From contig NZ_JAGRLA010000088.1 in NCBI RefSeq assembly GCF_020442045.1, positions 1-49,672 on the forward strand: a DNA stretch of 49,672 nucleotides, read 5' to 3'. The notes beneath the pieces are model-generated. The model was not told where the DNA came from. It saw nothing but the letters and a program-made list of their open reading frames with translations, and ran no database searches. This DNA comes from Bauldia sp. (GTDB lineage Bacteria; Pseudomonadota; Alphaproteobacteria; Rhizobiales; Kaistiaceae). Shown in pieces: positions 1-8,641 of this stretch; within the stretch, counting starts at the first letter, position 1; each line of letters opens with the position of its first letter. Made by a program: the position numbers and the translations under genes.

Positions 1-8
1 CGGCGAAG

Positions 9-1283
9 ATGGCCGGCGCGCGGCTCTTCGGCCGCGACTTCGGGGACCAGCGGAACGCCGCCGAACTGATGGCTGCGCTTGGCGGTCTCAAGGGTCCGAT
101 GATGAAGCTTGCCCAGCTTCTGTCGACCGTGCCGGATCTGCTGCCGCCGGAATATGCCGCCGAACTCCAGAAGCTCCAGTCCTCGGCGCCACCGATGGGG
201 CCGGCCTTCGTCAAGCGGCGGATGCGGGCGGAACTGGGGCCTGACTGGCGCGGGCGATTTGCGTCTTTCGACGACGCTCCTGCCGCCGCCGCCTCGCTCG
301 GCCAGGTCCACCGCGCCGTCGGCCTCGACGGTCGCGATCTTGCCTGCAAGCTGCAATACCCGGACATGCAGTCGGCGGTGGAGGCGGATCTCGGCCAGCT
401 CGGCGTGATCTTCGCGCTGCAGCGGCGCTTCAATCCCGAGATCGACACCACCGAGATCGCCAAGGAGCTGTCGGAGCGGCTGCGCGAGGAGCTCGACTAT
501 CGTCGCGAGGCGCGCAACGCCGCCCTCTACGGCGTGGCGCTCGAGAAGGAGGCCTTGATCCGGGTGCCGGACACCGTTTCCGATCTCTCGACCGGTCGCC
601 TGCTGACGATGACGTGGCTCGAGGGATCGCCGCTCCTGTCCTTTCTCGAACACAGCCTCGACGACCGCAACCGGATCGCCGAGGCGATGTTCCGCGCCTG
701 GTGGCATCCCTTCGCGACGCACGGGATCATCCACGGCGATCCGCATCTCGGCAATTACAGCGTCTTCCAGGAGGACGGCCGCCCCGGCGGAATCAACCTT
801 CTGGACTATGGCTGCATCCGCGTCTTCACCCCGCGCTTCGTCAGCGGCGTCGTGGAGCTTTATCACGGCTTCCTCGACGACGACCGCGACCGGGTCGTCG
901 AGGCCTATCGGCGCTGGGGCTTTGCCAGGCTCAGCGACGAGCAGATCGACATCCTCAATATCTGGGCCCGCTTCATCTACGCGCCGCTGATCGACGACAG
1001 GGTGCGGACCATCGCCGACGGCATCGACCCGCAGGCCTACGGCCGCCGCGAAGCCTGGAAGGTCAAGCAGGGGCTGAAGGCCGGCCCGCCGATCACCGTG
1101 CCGCGGGAATTCGTGCTGATGGATCGCGCCGCGATCGGGCTCGGTTCGGTGATGCTCCATCTCAGGGCGGAGCTCAATTTCCACCGTCTTTTCGCCGAAG
1201 CGATCGGCGATTTCGACGAAGACAAGCTCGCCCGGCGCCAGGCGAGGGCGATCGAATCCGCCGGGTTGCCGGCCTCTTCCTGA
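9..1283 (+). CDS. ABC1/AarF/UbiB-family atypical kinase (5' end probably outside window)
   Basis: Member of the ABC1 (ADCK/UbiB) protein-kinase-like family, which in bacteria is tied to ubiquinone biosynthesis or lipid and quinone homeostasis. Seen: an N-terminal KLAQ motif (residues 33-36) where the family usually has KxGQ, the Ala-rich loop AAASLGQVH (93-101), the nucleotide-binding lysine in ACKLQYP (K114), the catalytic HGDPH (242-246) and the metal-binding DYG (D266). The first ATG lies only 8 bases from the window edge and the reading frame is open to the edge, so the true start may be upstream; family members often carry about 15-25 more N-terminal residues. The fold assignment is firm. 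The substrate, and whether this is the ubiquinone gene ubiB, cannot be told; no ubi genes are adjacent. Confidence 0.85.
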   Translation: MAGARLFGRDFGDQRNAAELMAALGGLKGPMMKLAQLLSTVPDLLPPEYAAELQKLQSSAPPMGPAFVKRRMRAELGPDWRGRFASFDDAPAAAASLGQVHRAVGLDGRDLACKLQYPDMQSAVEADLGQLGVIFALQRRFNPEIDTTEIAKELSERLREELDYRREARNAALYGVALEKEALIRVPDTVSDLSTGRLLTMTWLEGSPLLSFLEHSLDDRNRIAEAMFRAWWHPFATHGIIHGDPHLGNYSVFQEDGRPGGINLLDYGCIRVFTPRFVSGVVELYHGFLDDDRDRVVEAYRRWGFARLSDEQIDILNIWARFIYAPLIDDRVRTIADGIDPQAYGRREAWKVKQGLKAGPPITVPREFVLMDRAAIGLGSVMLHLRAELNFHRLFAEAIGDFDEDKLARRQARAIESAGLPASS

Positions 1284-1361
1284 GGGGAGCGTCGGGGCGG
1301 CGAATACCGGACGCCGTCCGCGTGTTAGATTCTGTGCTGTCGCATTGGAGGAGACCAGTCG

Positions 1362-1805
1362 ATGCGCCTGATCTTTCCAGGACTCGCCCCGATCTACGCC
1401 GTCCTGTCCGAGCCGGCCTATGCGTTGACCCGGTTGGTGGCCGGTGCCTTCCTGGTTCCCCACGGCCTGTGGAAGCTCTTCGGCATCACCGGCAGCCAGG
1501 AAGAGATGATCGCCTTCTTTCACGCGATCGGCCTGGAGCCGGCGGTGCCGTTGATGATCGCCGTCGGGCTCGTCGAGGTCCTCGGCGGGGCTTGCATCGC
1601 GGTCGGCTTCCTGACCCGGCCGGCGGCGCTTGCCGCGGCGGTCACCACCGGGACGGCCGCGCTCACCGTCCACCTGCCGCTGGGCTTCTACGTCGAGCCG
1701 GGCGGCGTCGAATTCTCCGGGCTGTGGGCGATCGTCCTGCTCATGTTCGCGGTCAAGGGCGGCGGGCGCATATCCGTCGATGCGCTGGTCGGGCGCGAAT
1801 TCTAG
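1362..1805 (+). CDS. DoxX family membrane protein
   Basis: Small integral membrane protein of 147 residues with about four hydrophobic segments (roughly residues 20-40, 60-80, 86-106 and 115-135). The DoxX-type pattern is visible: an early amphipathic R(L/F)xxG stretch, a GLWKLFG loop and a conserved G-rich second helix containing VEVLGGACIAVGFLTR. A GGAGGAGA ribosome binding site sits just before the ATG. DoxX proteins are membrane proteins linked to redox or sulfur chemistry in a few species, but most have no known role. The gene follows the ABC1 kinase gene on the same strand and converges with the HD-domain gene, leaving 18 bases between the two stops. Confidence 0.8.
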   Translation: MRLIFPGLAPIYAVLSEPAYALTRLVAGAFLVPHGLWKLFGITGSQEEMIAFFHAIGLEPAVPLMIAVGLVEVLGGACIAVGFLTRPAALAAAVTTGTAALTVHLPLGFYVEPGGVEFSGLWAIVLLMFAVKGGGRISVDALVGREF

Positions 1806-1823
1806 CGCGCCGCTTCCAGTCTG

Positions 1824-2678
1824 CTAGTCCCGCCCGGAAAAGGGGCCGACGACGCGACGGCTGTGCTCGATCTGGAAGACATTGGAATTGAGCGCGGCGA
1901 TCCACTGTTTGCCTTCGGTGGTCAGCTCCAGATAGTGCAGGGCCGGCCCGATATACGGCTGGACGTGGCTCCAGAAGAATTCGGGATATTTGTCGATGAG
2001 GTCGGCGGGATTGTCGTAGCCGAGCCGCTTCGCGTCGCCGGTCTCGACGAATTCCAGGTACAGCGCGTTGATCTTGCGGTGGTAGAACGGGTCGGCCATC
2101 TGGCCGATCAGGTCGGCGGCGCGGACCAGGGAGCCTTCGGTCTCGGTCGCCGTGTGGATGGCGTCCTCGGGGACGGGAAATCGCGTCATCTCGATCGCGG
2201 CCGCTATGCGCTCGGCGTCTATGTAGGGGGAGGGGCCGAACCGCTCCAGGGCGTAGATCTTGCCGCGCTCGACATGCCACGGCGTGAGGAAGGCGTCGGA
2301 GGCGCCGCGCGGGGGGCAAACCGTCTTGCCCTTGTCGTTGATGACGATGCAGTCGGCGGTGTCACCCTGGCAGATGCCGCGGACATAGCCGATGTCGTGT
2401 ATCAGGCAGGCGCAGGTGTAGTGGAGCCAGTCCTCCGGCGCCAGCGCCTGTGCGAGCAGTCGGCCACGGAAAATCTCCTGGCCGACCTGGGTCACCATGA
2501 TGGTGTGCTCGACGTTGTGGTAGAGCGCGTCGGAATTGCCGATCCTCTGCAGCACGAGCCGCGCCGCGCCGCCCATATAGGTCGCGTATTCCGGGTTCCG
2601 GTAGGCGAAATATTGCAGGTATTGGCGCGACAGGTAGTCGCCGAAGCTTTCGGCCAGGATCGAAATAGGGTTCAGCAT
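1824..2678 (-). CDS. HD-domain phosphohydrolase
   Basis: Metal-dependent phosphohydrolase of the HD superfamily, 284 residues. Seen: YHNVEH (residues 53-58), the signature HD pair in LIHDIGY (H94-D95), a further His (H135) and a C-terminal Asp in VRAADLIG (D189), which together fit the HD metal-site order. I chose the ATG at 2678 because AGGGGA lies about 8 bases upstream; an in-frame GTG at 2696 would add six residues. Substrates of HD proteins range from dNTPs to cyclic and linear nucleotides, and nothing here decides between them. The gene is divergent from the oxidase subunit IV gene across a 195-base gap and convergent with doxX. Confidence 0.75.
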   Translation of the reverse strand: MLNPISILAESFGDYLSRQYLQYFAYRNPEYATYMGGAARLVLQRIGNSDALYHNVEHTIMVTQVGQEIFRGRLLAQALAPEDWLHYTCACLIHDIGYVRGICQGDTADCIVINDKGKTVCPPRGASDAFLTPWHVERGKIYALERFGPSPYIDAERIAAAIEMTRFPVPEDAIHTATETEGSLVRAADLIGQMADPFYHRKINALYLEFVETGDAKRLGYDNPADLIDKYPEFFWSHVQPYIGPALHYLELTTEGKQWIAALNSNVFQIEHSRRVVGPFSGRD

Positions 2679-2808
2679 GCCGAGTTCCCCTGCCACGTCG
2701 CTCCGCTCGTGCGGGCCGGTCCTATTCTATTAGCTGCTGTTGATGACGGGTGCATGTTTTGCGATCAGGTCGAGCCTCGCTTACGACTGGCTGCGACCCG
2801 ATACACGA

Positions 2809-2836
2809 TTGTCGCCCGCCAAGGTTTTGCTATAAA
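2809..2836 (+). promoter_or_regulatory. Predicted sigma-70-type promoter for oxidase subunit IV
   Basis: TTGTCG at 2809-2814 and TATAAA at 2831-2836 are separated by 16 bases, about 37 bases before the ATG of the subunit IV gene. This is a match to the consensus by eye; there is no transcription evidence. Confidence 0.4.
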
Positions 2837-2873
2837 AGCCAGCCTCCCGGGACGCTCTGAAGGAGATCGCCAT

Positions 2874-3026
2874 ATGGCTCAGCATGTCACTGCCGAACTG
2901 GAAACCGCAACCGGCACCGAATATGCCGACCATCTCCGGACCTATGAAGGGTTCATCCACCTCGCCAAATACGGGACGATCGCCGTCGTCATCATCCTGA
3001 TATTGATGGCATTTTTCTTGCTGTGA
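2874..3026 (+). CDS. aa3-type cytochrome c oxidase subunit IV
   Basis: Fifty-residue single-pass protein of the small alphaproteobacterial aa3 oxidase subunit IV family. Seen: a soluble N-terminus with the family pattern EYADHLRTYEGFIHLAKYG followed by one transmembrane helix (about residues 34-50) ending at the stop. AAGGAG at 2860-2865 is well placed for the ATG at 2874. The same reading frame is open far upstream, but that part lies opposite the HD-domain gene and is not coding. Placement just ahead of the transhydrogenase operon is common in this class. The family subunit binds the side of the oxidase core and is dispensable for catalysis. Confidence 0.85.
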   Translation: MAQHVTAELETATGTEYADHLRTYEGFIHLAKYGTIAVVIILILMAFFLL

Positions 3027-3143
3027 TCGGGCGCAGCCATTCTTGTCGCCAATGGCGGACCATCGAAGCCCCGCCCTCCACCATCCGGGCGCGGCCGGAA
3101 TGAAATGTGCCGCCAGCTCGCCTAGACGGATCGGGAAACGCTT

Positions 3144-4286
3144 ATGAAGATCGTCGTCCCCACGGAAACCGACAAGCATGAGCCGCGGGTCGCCGCGACC
3201 CCCGAGACCGTGAAGAAATTCGTTGCGCTGGGCGCGGAGGTCGCGGTCCAGAGTGGCGCCGGGGCAGGGTCCCGCATCCCCGACGAGGACTATGAGGCGG
3301 CCGGCGCGACGATCGCGAAGACCGCGCCGCCAATGCTGAAATCCGCGGACATCGTCCTCAAGGTTCGCAGGCCCGGCGCCGGCGAGATCAAGAATTTCCA
3401 GTCGGGCGCTATCCTCGTCGGCGCGCTCGACCCCATCGGCCATGACGATGTCGTCCAGGCGCTGGCCGAGGCGGGCGTCGGTGCGTTCGCCATGGAATTC
3501 CTGCCGCGAATCACCCGCGCCCAGGGCATGGACGTCCTGTCGAGCCAGGCCAACCTCGCAGGCTACCAGGCGATCATCGATGCCGCCGAGAATTTCGGCC
3601 GTGCCTTTCCGATGATGATGACGGCGGCGGGCACGGTGCCGGCGGCGCGGGTCTTCGTCATGGGCGCCGGGGTCGCCGGCCTTCAGGCGATCGCCACCGC
3701 GCGCCGCCTCGGAGCGGTGGTCACCGCGACCGACGTCCGGCCGGCGGCGAAGGAGCAGGTCGAGTCGCTCGGCGCCAAGTTCGTCGCGGTCGAGGACGAG
3801 GAATTCAAGCAGGCCGAGACGGCCGGCGGCTACGCCAAAGAGATGTCGAAGGAGTACCAGGCGAAGCAGGCCGAGCTGGTGGCCGAGCATCTCAAGAAGC
3901 AGGACGTCGTGGTGACCACGGCTCTGATTCCCGGCCGTCCGGCGCCGAAGCTGGTGTCGAAGGACATGGTCGCCTCGATGAAGCCGGGTTCGGTCCTTGT
4001 CGATCTCGCGGTCGAGCGTGGCGGCAATGTCGAGGGGGCGAAGCCCGGCGAGATAGCCGAGGTCGGGGAAGTCAGGATCGTCGGTTATCTGAACAGCCCG
4101 GGGCGGATTCCGGCGAGCGCCTCAGCGCTCTATGCGCGTAATCTCTATGCATTCGTCGAGACGATGATCGACAAGGAGAGCAAGGCCCTTGCGATCGACT
4201 GGGACGACGAGCTGATCAAGGCGACGAACCTCACCCGCGACGGTGCTGTCGTCCACCCGGCCTTTGCCGACAAGGGAGCCGAATGA
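3144..4286 (+). CDS. pntAA: NAD(P)(+) transhydrogenase subunit alpha, part 1 (NAD-binding dI domain)
   Basis: Soluble NAD(H)-binding component (domain I) of the proton-translocating Re/Si-specific transhydrogenase, which uses the proton gradient to drive NADP reduction by NADH. At 380 residues it is the short split alpha subunit typical of alphaproteobacteria. Seen: the N-terminal alanine-dehydrogenase/PNT fold beginning MKIVVPTET, the Rossmann glycine motif GAGVAG (174-179) and an acidic residue at the end of the second strand (D197 in TDVRP), which suits NAD rather than NADP. It heads the four-gene pnt operon and overlaps pntAB by four bases (ATGA). Confidence 0.95.
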   Translation: MKIVVPTETDKHEPRVAATPETVKKFVALGAEVAVQSGAGAGSRIPDEDYEAAGATIAKTAPPMLKSADIVLKVRRPGAGEIKNFQSGAILVGALDPIGHDDVVQALAEAGVGAFAMEFLPRITRAQGMDVLSSQANLAGYQAIIDAAENFGRAFPMMMTAAGTVPAARVFVMGAGVAGLQAIATARRLGAVVTATDVRPAAKEQVESLGAKFVAVEDEEFKQAETAGGYAKEMSKEYQAKQAELVAEHLKKQDVVVTTALIPGRPAPKLVSKDMVASMKPGSVLVDLAVERGGNVEGAKPGEIAEVGEVRIVGYLNSPGRIPASASALYARNLYAFVETMIDKESKALAIDWDDELIKATNLTRDGAVVHPAFADKGAE

Positions 4287-4762
4287 TGGCATCGATGACG
4301 CCGGAAGACGCCGCGGCCGCGGCCCAGGCGGCCGCCGACACGGCCAAGTCCGCCGCGCAGACGGCGGGCGAAGCGGCGACCGCCGCCCAGGGATTCGCCG
4401 ACCAGGCGGCCGACGCCATAGGCGGGGCCGTCCATGCGGCGACCGGCGGCGCGATCGATCCCTTCGTCTTCCGGCTGGCGATCTTCGTGCTGGCGATCTT
4501 CGTCGGCTACTACGTCGTCTGGTCGGTGACGCCGGCGCTGCATACGCCGCTGATGTCGGTCACCAACGCCATCTCGTCGGTGATCGTGGTCGGCGCCCTG
4601 CTGGCGGTCGGCGTCAGCGTCGCCGACGCGGTTTCGGGCGGAAGCACGCTGTCCAAGGTATTCGGCTTCCTTGCCCTGATCCTCGCCTCGGTCAACATCT
4701 TCGGAGGCTTTCTCGTCACCCAGCGCATGCTGGCCATGTACAAGAAGAAAGAGAAGGCCTGA
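4283..4762 (+). CDS. pntAB: NAD(P) transhydrogenase subunit alpha, part 2 (membrane domain)
   Basis: Membrane component (part of domain II) of the three-subunit transhydrogenase, 159 residues. The C-terminal two thirds hold about three transmembrane helices (roughly 60-80, 95-115 and 118-145), including the [18 protein letters not shown] segment typical of PntAB. The N-terminal 50 residues are an alanine-rich extension dominated by Ala, Gln and Asp, longer than in minimal PntAB proteins and probably a flexible linker. The start ATG overlaps the pntAA stop. Tandem ATGs (4283 and 4286) make the exact start uncertain by one codon. Confidence 0.92.
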   Translation: MMASMTPEDAAAAAQAAADTAKSAAQTAGEAATAAQGFADQAADAIGGAVHAATGGAIDPFVFRLAIFVLAIFVGYYVVWSVTPALHTPLMSVTNAISSVIVVGALLAVGVSVADAVSGGSTLSKVFGFLALILASVNIFGGFLVTQRMLAMYKKKEKA

Positions 4763-4766
4763 TCCG

Positions 4767-5075
4767 ATGTTGCGCGACATGCTGCCCGCGATCTTCCAGC
4801 TCGCAACGGGTCTCGGCTTCCTCATCTTCCTCGGGACGGCGATCCTGGCCCCTGCCGCCAAGACCACGACCTGGGGACGACTGCTGCTTGTCGCCTTGCT
4901 GCTGGTGCCGCTCGGCTTCCTCTTCATGTCGCAGGGCGTCGGGCAGTCGACCTTGGGGCGCGCGGCGCCGATGCTCGTCGCCGGCGGCGTGGCATTCCTC
5001 ATCGCGGCGGTGTTGACCGCGGCCGGCGTGCTGGTGCTGGCCCGTAGACCCGAAACCGGGAACCGGACGGCATGA
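4767..5075 (+). CDS. Small membrane protein inside the pnt operon, unknown function
   Basis: A 102-residue protein between pntAB and pntB. It starts four bases after the pntAB stop, and its stop overlaps the pntB start by four bases (ATGA), so it is part of the operon. Three hydrophobic segments are visible (about residues 7-28, 37-55 and 66-92), with a basic C-terminal tail. I recognise no domain. The tight spacing suggests it is co-translated with the transhydrogenase and may be an accessory or assembly factor; that is inference. In most alphaproteobacterial pnt operons I recall, pntAB is followed directly by pntB. Confidence 0.75.
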   Translation: MLRDMLPAIFQLATGLGFLIFLGTAILAPAAKTTTWGRLLLVALLLVPLGFLFMSQGVGQSTLGRAAPMLVAGGVAFLIAAVLTAAGVLVLARRPETGNRTA

Positions 5076-6466
5076 ACGCGAATCTCACCGCACTGCTCTA
5101 TCTGATCGCCGGCGTCTTCTTCATCCTGGCGCTTCGCGGGCTGTCGAGCCCGGAAAGCTCGCGCCGGGGCAATGCCTTCGGCATCGCCGGCATGGCGATT
5201 GCCATCGTCACCACGCTGTTCGTCGCGGCGCCGGGATGGGGCTCGTTCTTCCTGATCCTCCTCGGCATCGCAATCGGCGGTGCGATCGGCGCGGTGATCG
5301 CGCGCCGCATCCCGATGACCGCCATGCCGCAGCTGGTTGCTGCCTTCCATTCGCTGGTCGGCCTCGCCGCGGTGCTGGTTGCCGCGGCCGCGCTTTACGA
5401 CCCCTACGCCTTCGGCATCGGATCTCCCGGTGCGATCCACGGGTCGAGCCTGATCGAGATGTCGATCGGTGTGGCGATCGGCGCGCTGACCTTCACCGGT
5501 TCGGTGATCGCCTTCCTGAAGCTCGACGGGCGGATGTCGGGAGCGCCGATTCTCCTGCCGATGCGGCATGTGGTGAATGCCGGCCTCGGCGTCCTGCTGG
5601 TCGTGCTGATCATCATCTTCGCCAGCAGCGAGAGCCACTTCGCCTTCTGGCTGGTCACCATCGCGGCGCTTGCCCTCGGCGTGCTGATCATCATCCCGAT
5701 CGGCGGCGCCGACATGCCGGTGGTGATCTCGATGCTGAATTCCTATTCCGGCTGGGCGGCGGCGGGCATCGGCTTCACGCTGGGCAACACGGCGCTGATC
5801 ATCACCGGCGCGCTGGTCGGCTCCTCGGGCGCGATCCTTTCCTACATCATGTGCAAGGGGATGAACCGCTCCTTCATCTCCGTCATCCTCGGCGGCTTCG
5901 GCGGAGAGGCGGCCGCGGCTTCCGACGACGGTGTCGTTCGCACCGTCAAGCAGGGCTCGGCCGACGATGCGGCCTTCATCCTCAAGAATGCGTCGAAGGT
6001 GATCATCGTGCCGGGCTACGGCATGGCGGTCGCCCAGGCGCAGCATTCGCTTCGCGAGATGGCCGACGAGCTGAAGGAGGCCGGTGTCGAGGTCAAATAC
6101 GCGATCCATCCCGTCGCCGGCCGCATGCCGGGCCACATGAACGTGCTGCTTGCCGAGGCGAATGTCCCCTATGACGAGGTCTTCGAGCTCGAGGACATCA
6201 ACTCCGAATTCGCCCAGGCCGACGTCGTCTACGTGATCGGCGCCAACGACGTGACCAACCCGGCGGCCGAGGACGATCCCTCGTCGCCGATCTACGGCAT
6301 GCCGGTGCTCCAGGTGTGGAAGGCCGGGACGGTGATGTTCGTCAAGCGGTCGCTGGCCTCCGGCTATGCCGGTATCGACAATCCACTCTTCTATCGCGAC
6401 AACACCATGATGCTGCTCGGCGACGCCAAGAAGATGACCGAGGGCATCGTCAAGGCGCTGGCCTAG
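5072..6466 (+). CDS. pntB: NAD(P)(+) transhydrogenase subunit beta
   Basis: Beta subunit carrying the remaining proton-channel helices (domain II) and the NADP-binding domain III, 464 residues, which is the usual length. Seen: multiple transmembrane helices up to about residue 270 with the conserved MLNSYSGWAAAGIGF segment, then the soluble domain with VPGYGMAVAQAQ (the GYGMAVAQAQ nucleotide loop), HPVAGRMPGHMNVLLAEA, and the NADP-site GANDVTNPAA. The C-terminus YAGIDNPLFYRDNTMMLLGD is standard. It is the last gene of the pnt operon, and its start overlaps the preceding small membrane protein gene. Confidence 0.96.
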   Translation: MNANLTALLYLIAGVFFILALRGLSSPESSRRGNAFGIAGMAIAIVTTLFVAAPGWGSFFLILLGIAIGGAIGAVIARRIPMTAMPQLVAAFHSLVGLAAVLVAAAALYDPYAFGIGSPGAIHGSSLIEMSIGVAIGALTFTGSVIAFLKLDGRMSGAPILLPMRHVVNAGLGVLLVVLIIIFASSESHFAFWLVTIAALALGVLIIIPIGGADMPVVISMLNSYSGWAAAGIGFTLGNTALIITGALVGSSGAILSYIMCKGMNRSFISVILGGFGGEAAAASDDGVVRTVKQGSADDAAFILKNASKVIIVPGYGMAVAQAQHSLREMADELKEAGVEVKYAIHPVAGRMPGHMNVLLAEANVPYDEVFELEDINSEFAQADVVYVIGANDVTNPAAEDDPSSPIYGMPVLQVWKAGTVMFVKRSLASGYAGIDNPLFYRDNTMMLLGDAKKMTEGIVKALA

Positions 6467-6596
6467 CGGCGGATATTCAACCCAAGGATTTCCGGCACCG
6501 TCCTTCGCCGTGATCGACTTCGGGCGGGAAAGCCTTGCCTTGTCGCGCCGGCCGTTCCATCTTCCTTTTCCGCTGGCATGGTTGCATGAGGCGAGA

Positions 6597-6914
6597 ATGA
6601 GCCCGTCCGACATCTTCGAGTGGCAACCGATGAAAACCGCCCCGCGGGACGGGTCGCGGATTCTCGTCACTGTCCGGGCGAGCGAGCAGGGACCGGCGGA
6701 AGTCGATGTCGTCAAGTGGACACGGCTGCACGGCGCCGTCGAGCCTGGATGGACCGCGACCGACTCTGACGCGGAGGCGCCGGTGATGTACGGCCAGGGT
6801 GAGCTTGCCTCGTGGATGCCGCTCCCGACAGCCCTTGCCGGTCGCGCAGCGCGGCCGGTCAGGACTGATTTGCCGCCACCGGATCCGGGCGAGGTCGACG
6901 GTTCGGCGATCTGA
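6597..6914 (+). CDS. Small protein with WQPMKTAPRDG motif, unknown function
   Basis: A 105-residue soluble protein. The N-terminus carries the W(Q)PMxTAPxDGxxI(L)V pattern shared by many short hypothetical proteins of alphaproteobacteria and their phages (DUF551-like), followed by a WTxxxG and xGxxxSWMPLP layout. GAGGCGAG sits just before the ATG at 6597. The frame is open further upstream from a GTG at 6510, but that stretch is arginine- and leucine-rich and lacks a binding site. No function is known, and the C-terminal 25 residues are proline-rich. It converges with the small minus-strand gene that follows (six bases between stops). Confidence 0.55.
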   Translation: MSPSDIFEWQPMKTAPRDGSRILVTVRASEQGPAEVDVVKWTRLHGAVEPGWTATDSDAEAPVMYGQGELASWMPLPTALAGRAARPVRTDLPPPDPGEVDGSAI

Positions 6915-6920
6915 ACGAGA

Positions 6921-7175
6921 CTATCCCTTCGGGTCGATGAACCGCTTCTTGACCCGGGCAGCGAAGGCGCCGGGGTTCCTTGCGGCGTCGGTTTCCCGTG
7001 CCATCTGCCTGAGCTCGTCCCGCGTCGCCTCGAGCTTCGGCTTCGCCTTCCGCCAGGATTCGGCGGCGCGCGGCTTGACCTCTTTTTCGAAAACGTCGGC
7101 TGCCCTTTCGCGGATGCGCGGGTCGTTTGCCAGACGCGTCGCGGTCGAGATGAACCAGCGGCTGATAATCGCCAT
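6921..7175 (-). CDS. Small basic helical protein, unknown function
   Basis: An 84-residue protein, rich in Lys, Arg, Ala and Glu and predicted to be almost entirely helical. It begins with the short hydrophobic stretch MAIISRWF, followed by charged helices containing RIRERAADVFEKEVKPRA. I prefer the ATG at 7175, with an AGGTG upstream; the frame could also be opened from 7220. I do not recognise a family with confidence. The charge pattern resembles other short alphaproteobacterial conserved hypothetical proteins. Confidence 0.55.
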   Translation of the reverse strand: MAIISRWFISTATRLANDPRIRERAADVFEKEVKPRAAESWRKAKPKLEATRDELRQMARETDAARNPGAFAARVKKRFIDPKG

Positions 7176-7244
7176 GACGGGCAAGTCACCTATTCTCTGG
7201 TCGGTTCGCGACTCTCGCACGCCCGTGGTGGCCGCCTCAACCGC

Positions 7245-7255
7245 GGGGGGGGGGG
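7245..7255. repeat. G11 homopolymer tract
   Basis: Eleven consecutive G residues in the intergenic space between the small basic protein gene and the stop of the TPR protein gene. It lies outside both coding regions. The length could be a sequencing artefact or a slippage-prone site. Confidence 0.9.
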
Positions 7256-7264
7256 CAGCAGGCG

Positions 7265-7867
7265 CTAGATGTCCTTCTCGGGTACCTCGACGATCAACGC
7301 GCGCTCGCGCAGGAAGGGATCGATCTCCACGGCCTCACGCAGGATCGCCTGGGCCTGACGGATGCGCCCCTGTTGCGTCAGGATCAGCGCCATCCCGGCC
7401 ATGGCGCCGAAGTGGCGGGGCTCGCGCTGCAATGTCTCCTCGACGTCGGCGAGCGATCCGGTGAAGTCGCCTTGCATGAATCGGATAGTCGCGCGCTGGT
7501 TCCAGGCTTCGGCCCAGTCAGGAGCGGTCACCACCAGTTCGTCGAGGATCTCGACCGCACCGGCGAGGTCGTAGTTGCCGCGCCGTTCCATCGCCTGAGC
7601 CATGAGGCTGGCCGCGGTCGGGTCGGGGGCGCGGAACCAGTATCGCCAGATCTCGTCCTCGACCTGCCGGGCCTCGGCTTCGGTGCCGGCCCGGGCGAGG
7701 TAGCCGAACAGGCGCCCGCCCTCTTCCCGATAGGCGGCCTCGTCGCCCCTCAGTGGCAGATCGTCTTCCGCCGCTTTCACGGCTCGGAGACCGACGGCGA
7801 AGGCCGCCATCAGGGCGAAGGCCGCCATCACGGCGAGGTATTGGCGTGGCAGGGTCTGCGAGGCCAT
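7265..7867 (-). CDS. Tetratricopeptide-repeat protein with N-terminal signal or anchor
   Basis: A 200-residue protein. Residues 8-32 form a hydrophobic segment ending in AVKA, which could be a signal peptide or a membrane anchor. The remainder contains about three TPR-like helical pairs, visible in AQAMERRGNYDLAGAVEIL, AWNQRATIRFMQGDFTGSL and ALILTQQGRIRQAQAILRE. It is likely an envelope-located interaction protein. No partner is indicated: its upstream neighbour is a HAD hydrolase gene on the same strand, 66 bases away. Confidence 0.75.
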   Translation of the reverse strand: MASQTLPRQYLAVMAAFALMAAFAVGLRAVKAAEDDLPLRGDEAAYREEGGRLFGYLARAGTEAEARQVEDEIWRYWFRAPDPTAASLMAQAMERRGNYDLAGAVEILDELVVTAPDWAEAWNQRATIRFMQGDFTGSLADVEETLQREPRHFGAMAGMALILTQQGRIRQAQAILREAVEIDPFLRERALIVEVPEKDI

Positions 7868-7933
7868 TTTCGGATGCTCCGGCCGGATCGCTTCTCCGGT
7901 CGATCTATGTCCGGATCGCCCGGCGTCAAGCGT

Positions 7934-8641
7934 CTAGAGCGAGCGGACCAGTTCCGGCAGGCCGCCGAGGTCGACGAGCTGGCGGTAGCGCGTGTCGGCT
8001 TCCGGCGGCTCTGCATTCTCCAGCACCCAGGTCAGGTCGTGCGGGACATAGACGCCCCAGCTTCCCGCCTCGATCGCCGGCAGGATGTCGGAGCGCAGGG
8101 AATTGCCGACCATCATCGCCCGTCCGGCGCCATCGCCGTATTGCGTGAAGATCCGGGTGTAGGTCTCCGCCGTCTTGGCGCTGACGATCTCCACCGCATC
8201 GAAGAGCTCGCCGAGTCCGGACTGGGCGAGCTTGCGCTCCTGGTCGAAGAGATCGCCCTTGGTGATCAGGATGATGCGATAGTCGCCGGCGAGGGCTTCC
8301 AGGGTCTCCCGCGCATGCGGCAGGGTCTCCACCGGGTGGCACAGCATGTCGCGGCCCGCCGACAGGATCGCGCCGATCACCGAAGCCGGCACGTTGCCGT
8401 CGGTTACCTCGATCGCGGTTTCAATCATCGACAGCGTGAACCCCTTGATGCCGAAGCCATAGGCGGCGAGGTTGCGCTTCTCCGCCTCGAGCAGCCGCGC
8501 CGACAGGTCGGTGTCGCCGGCATGACCGCCAAGGAGGTCGCGGAACCGTTCCTCGGTCATCCGGTAGAAGGTCTCGTTCTCCCAGAGCGTATCGTCGGCA
8601 TCGAAGCCTATGGCCGTGAGGCTGTTCGGATGTGTCGGCAT
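7934..8641 (-). CDS. HAD-family hydrolase
   Basis: Haloacid dehalogenase superfamily phosphatase of 235 residues. Seen: motif I GFDADDTLW (nucleophile D14, acid D16), motif II in the ILITKGD segment (Thr), the motif III lysine region around QERKLAQSG, and motif IV MVGNSLRSDI with the metal-binding Asp. The cap inserted between motifs I and II is helical, as in the subfamily I group. I chose the ATG at 8641 (MPTHPN) over an in-frame ATG eleven codons upstream. The substrate is unknown; family members act on sugar phosphates, nucleotides or phosphoglycolate. Confidence 0.85.
   Translation of the reverse strand: MPTHPNSLTAIGFDADDTLWENETFYRMTEERFRDLLGGHAGDTDLSARLLEAEKRNLAAYGFGIKGFTLSMIETAIEVTDGNVPASVIGAILSAGRDMLCHPVETLPHARETLEALAGDYRIILITKGDLFDQERKLAQSGLGELFDAVEIVSAKTAETYTRIFTQYGDGAGRAMMVGNSLRSDILPAIEAGSWGVYVPHDLTWVLENAEPPEADTRYRQLVDLGGLPELVRSL

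Noticed and set aside
1863..2873. Upstream part of a long plus-strand frame ending in the oxidase subunit IV
   Set aside because: Only the last 50 codons match a family and carry a ribosome binding site. The rest is antisense to the HD-domain gene.
4145..7189. 1014-codon open frame on the minus strand
   Set aside because: It lies antisense to the whole pntAA-pntAB-pntB operon, is dominated by Arg, Asp and Gly, and has no domain. It is a high-GC shadow frame.
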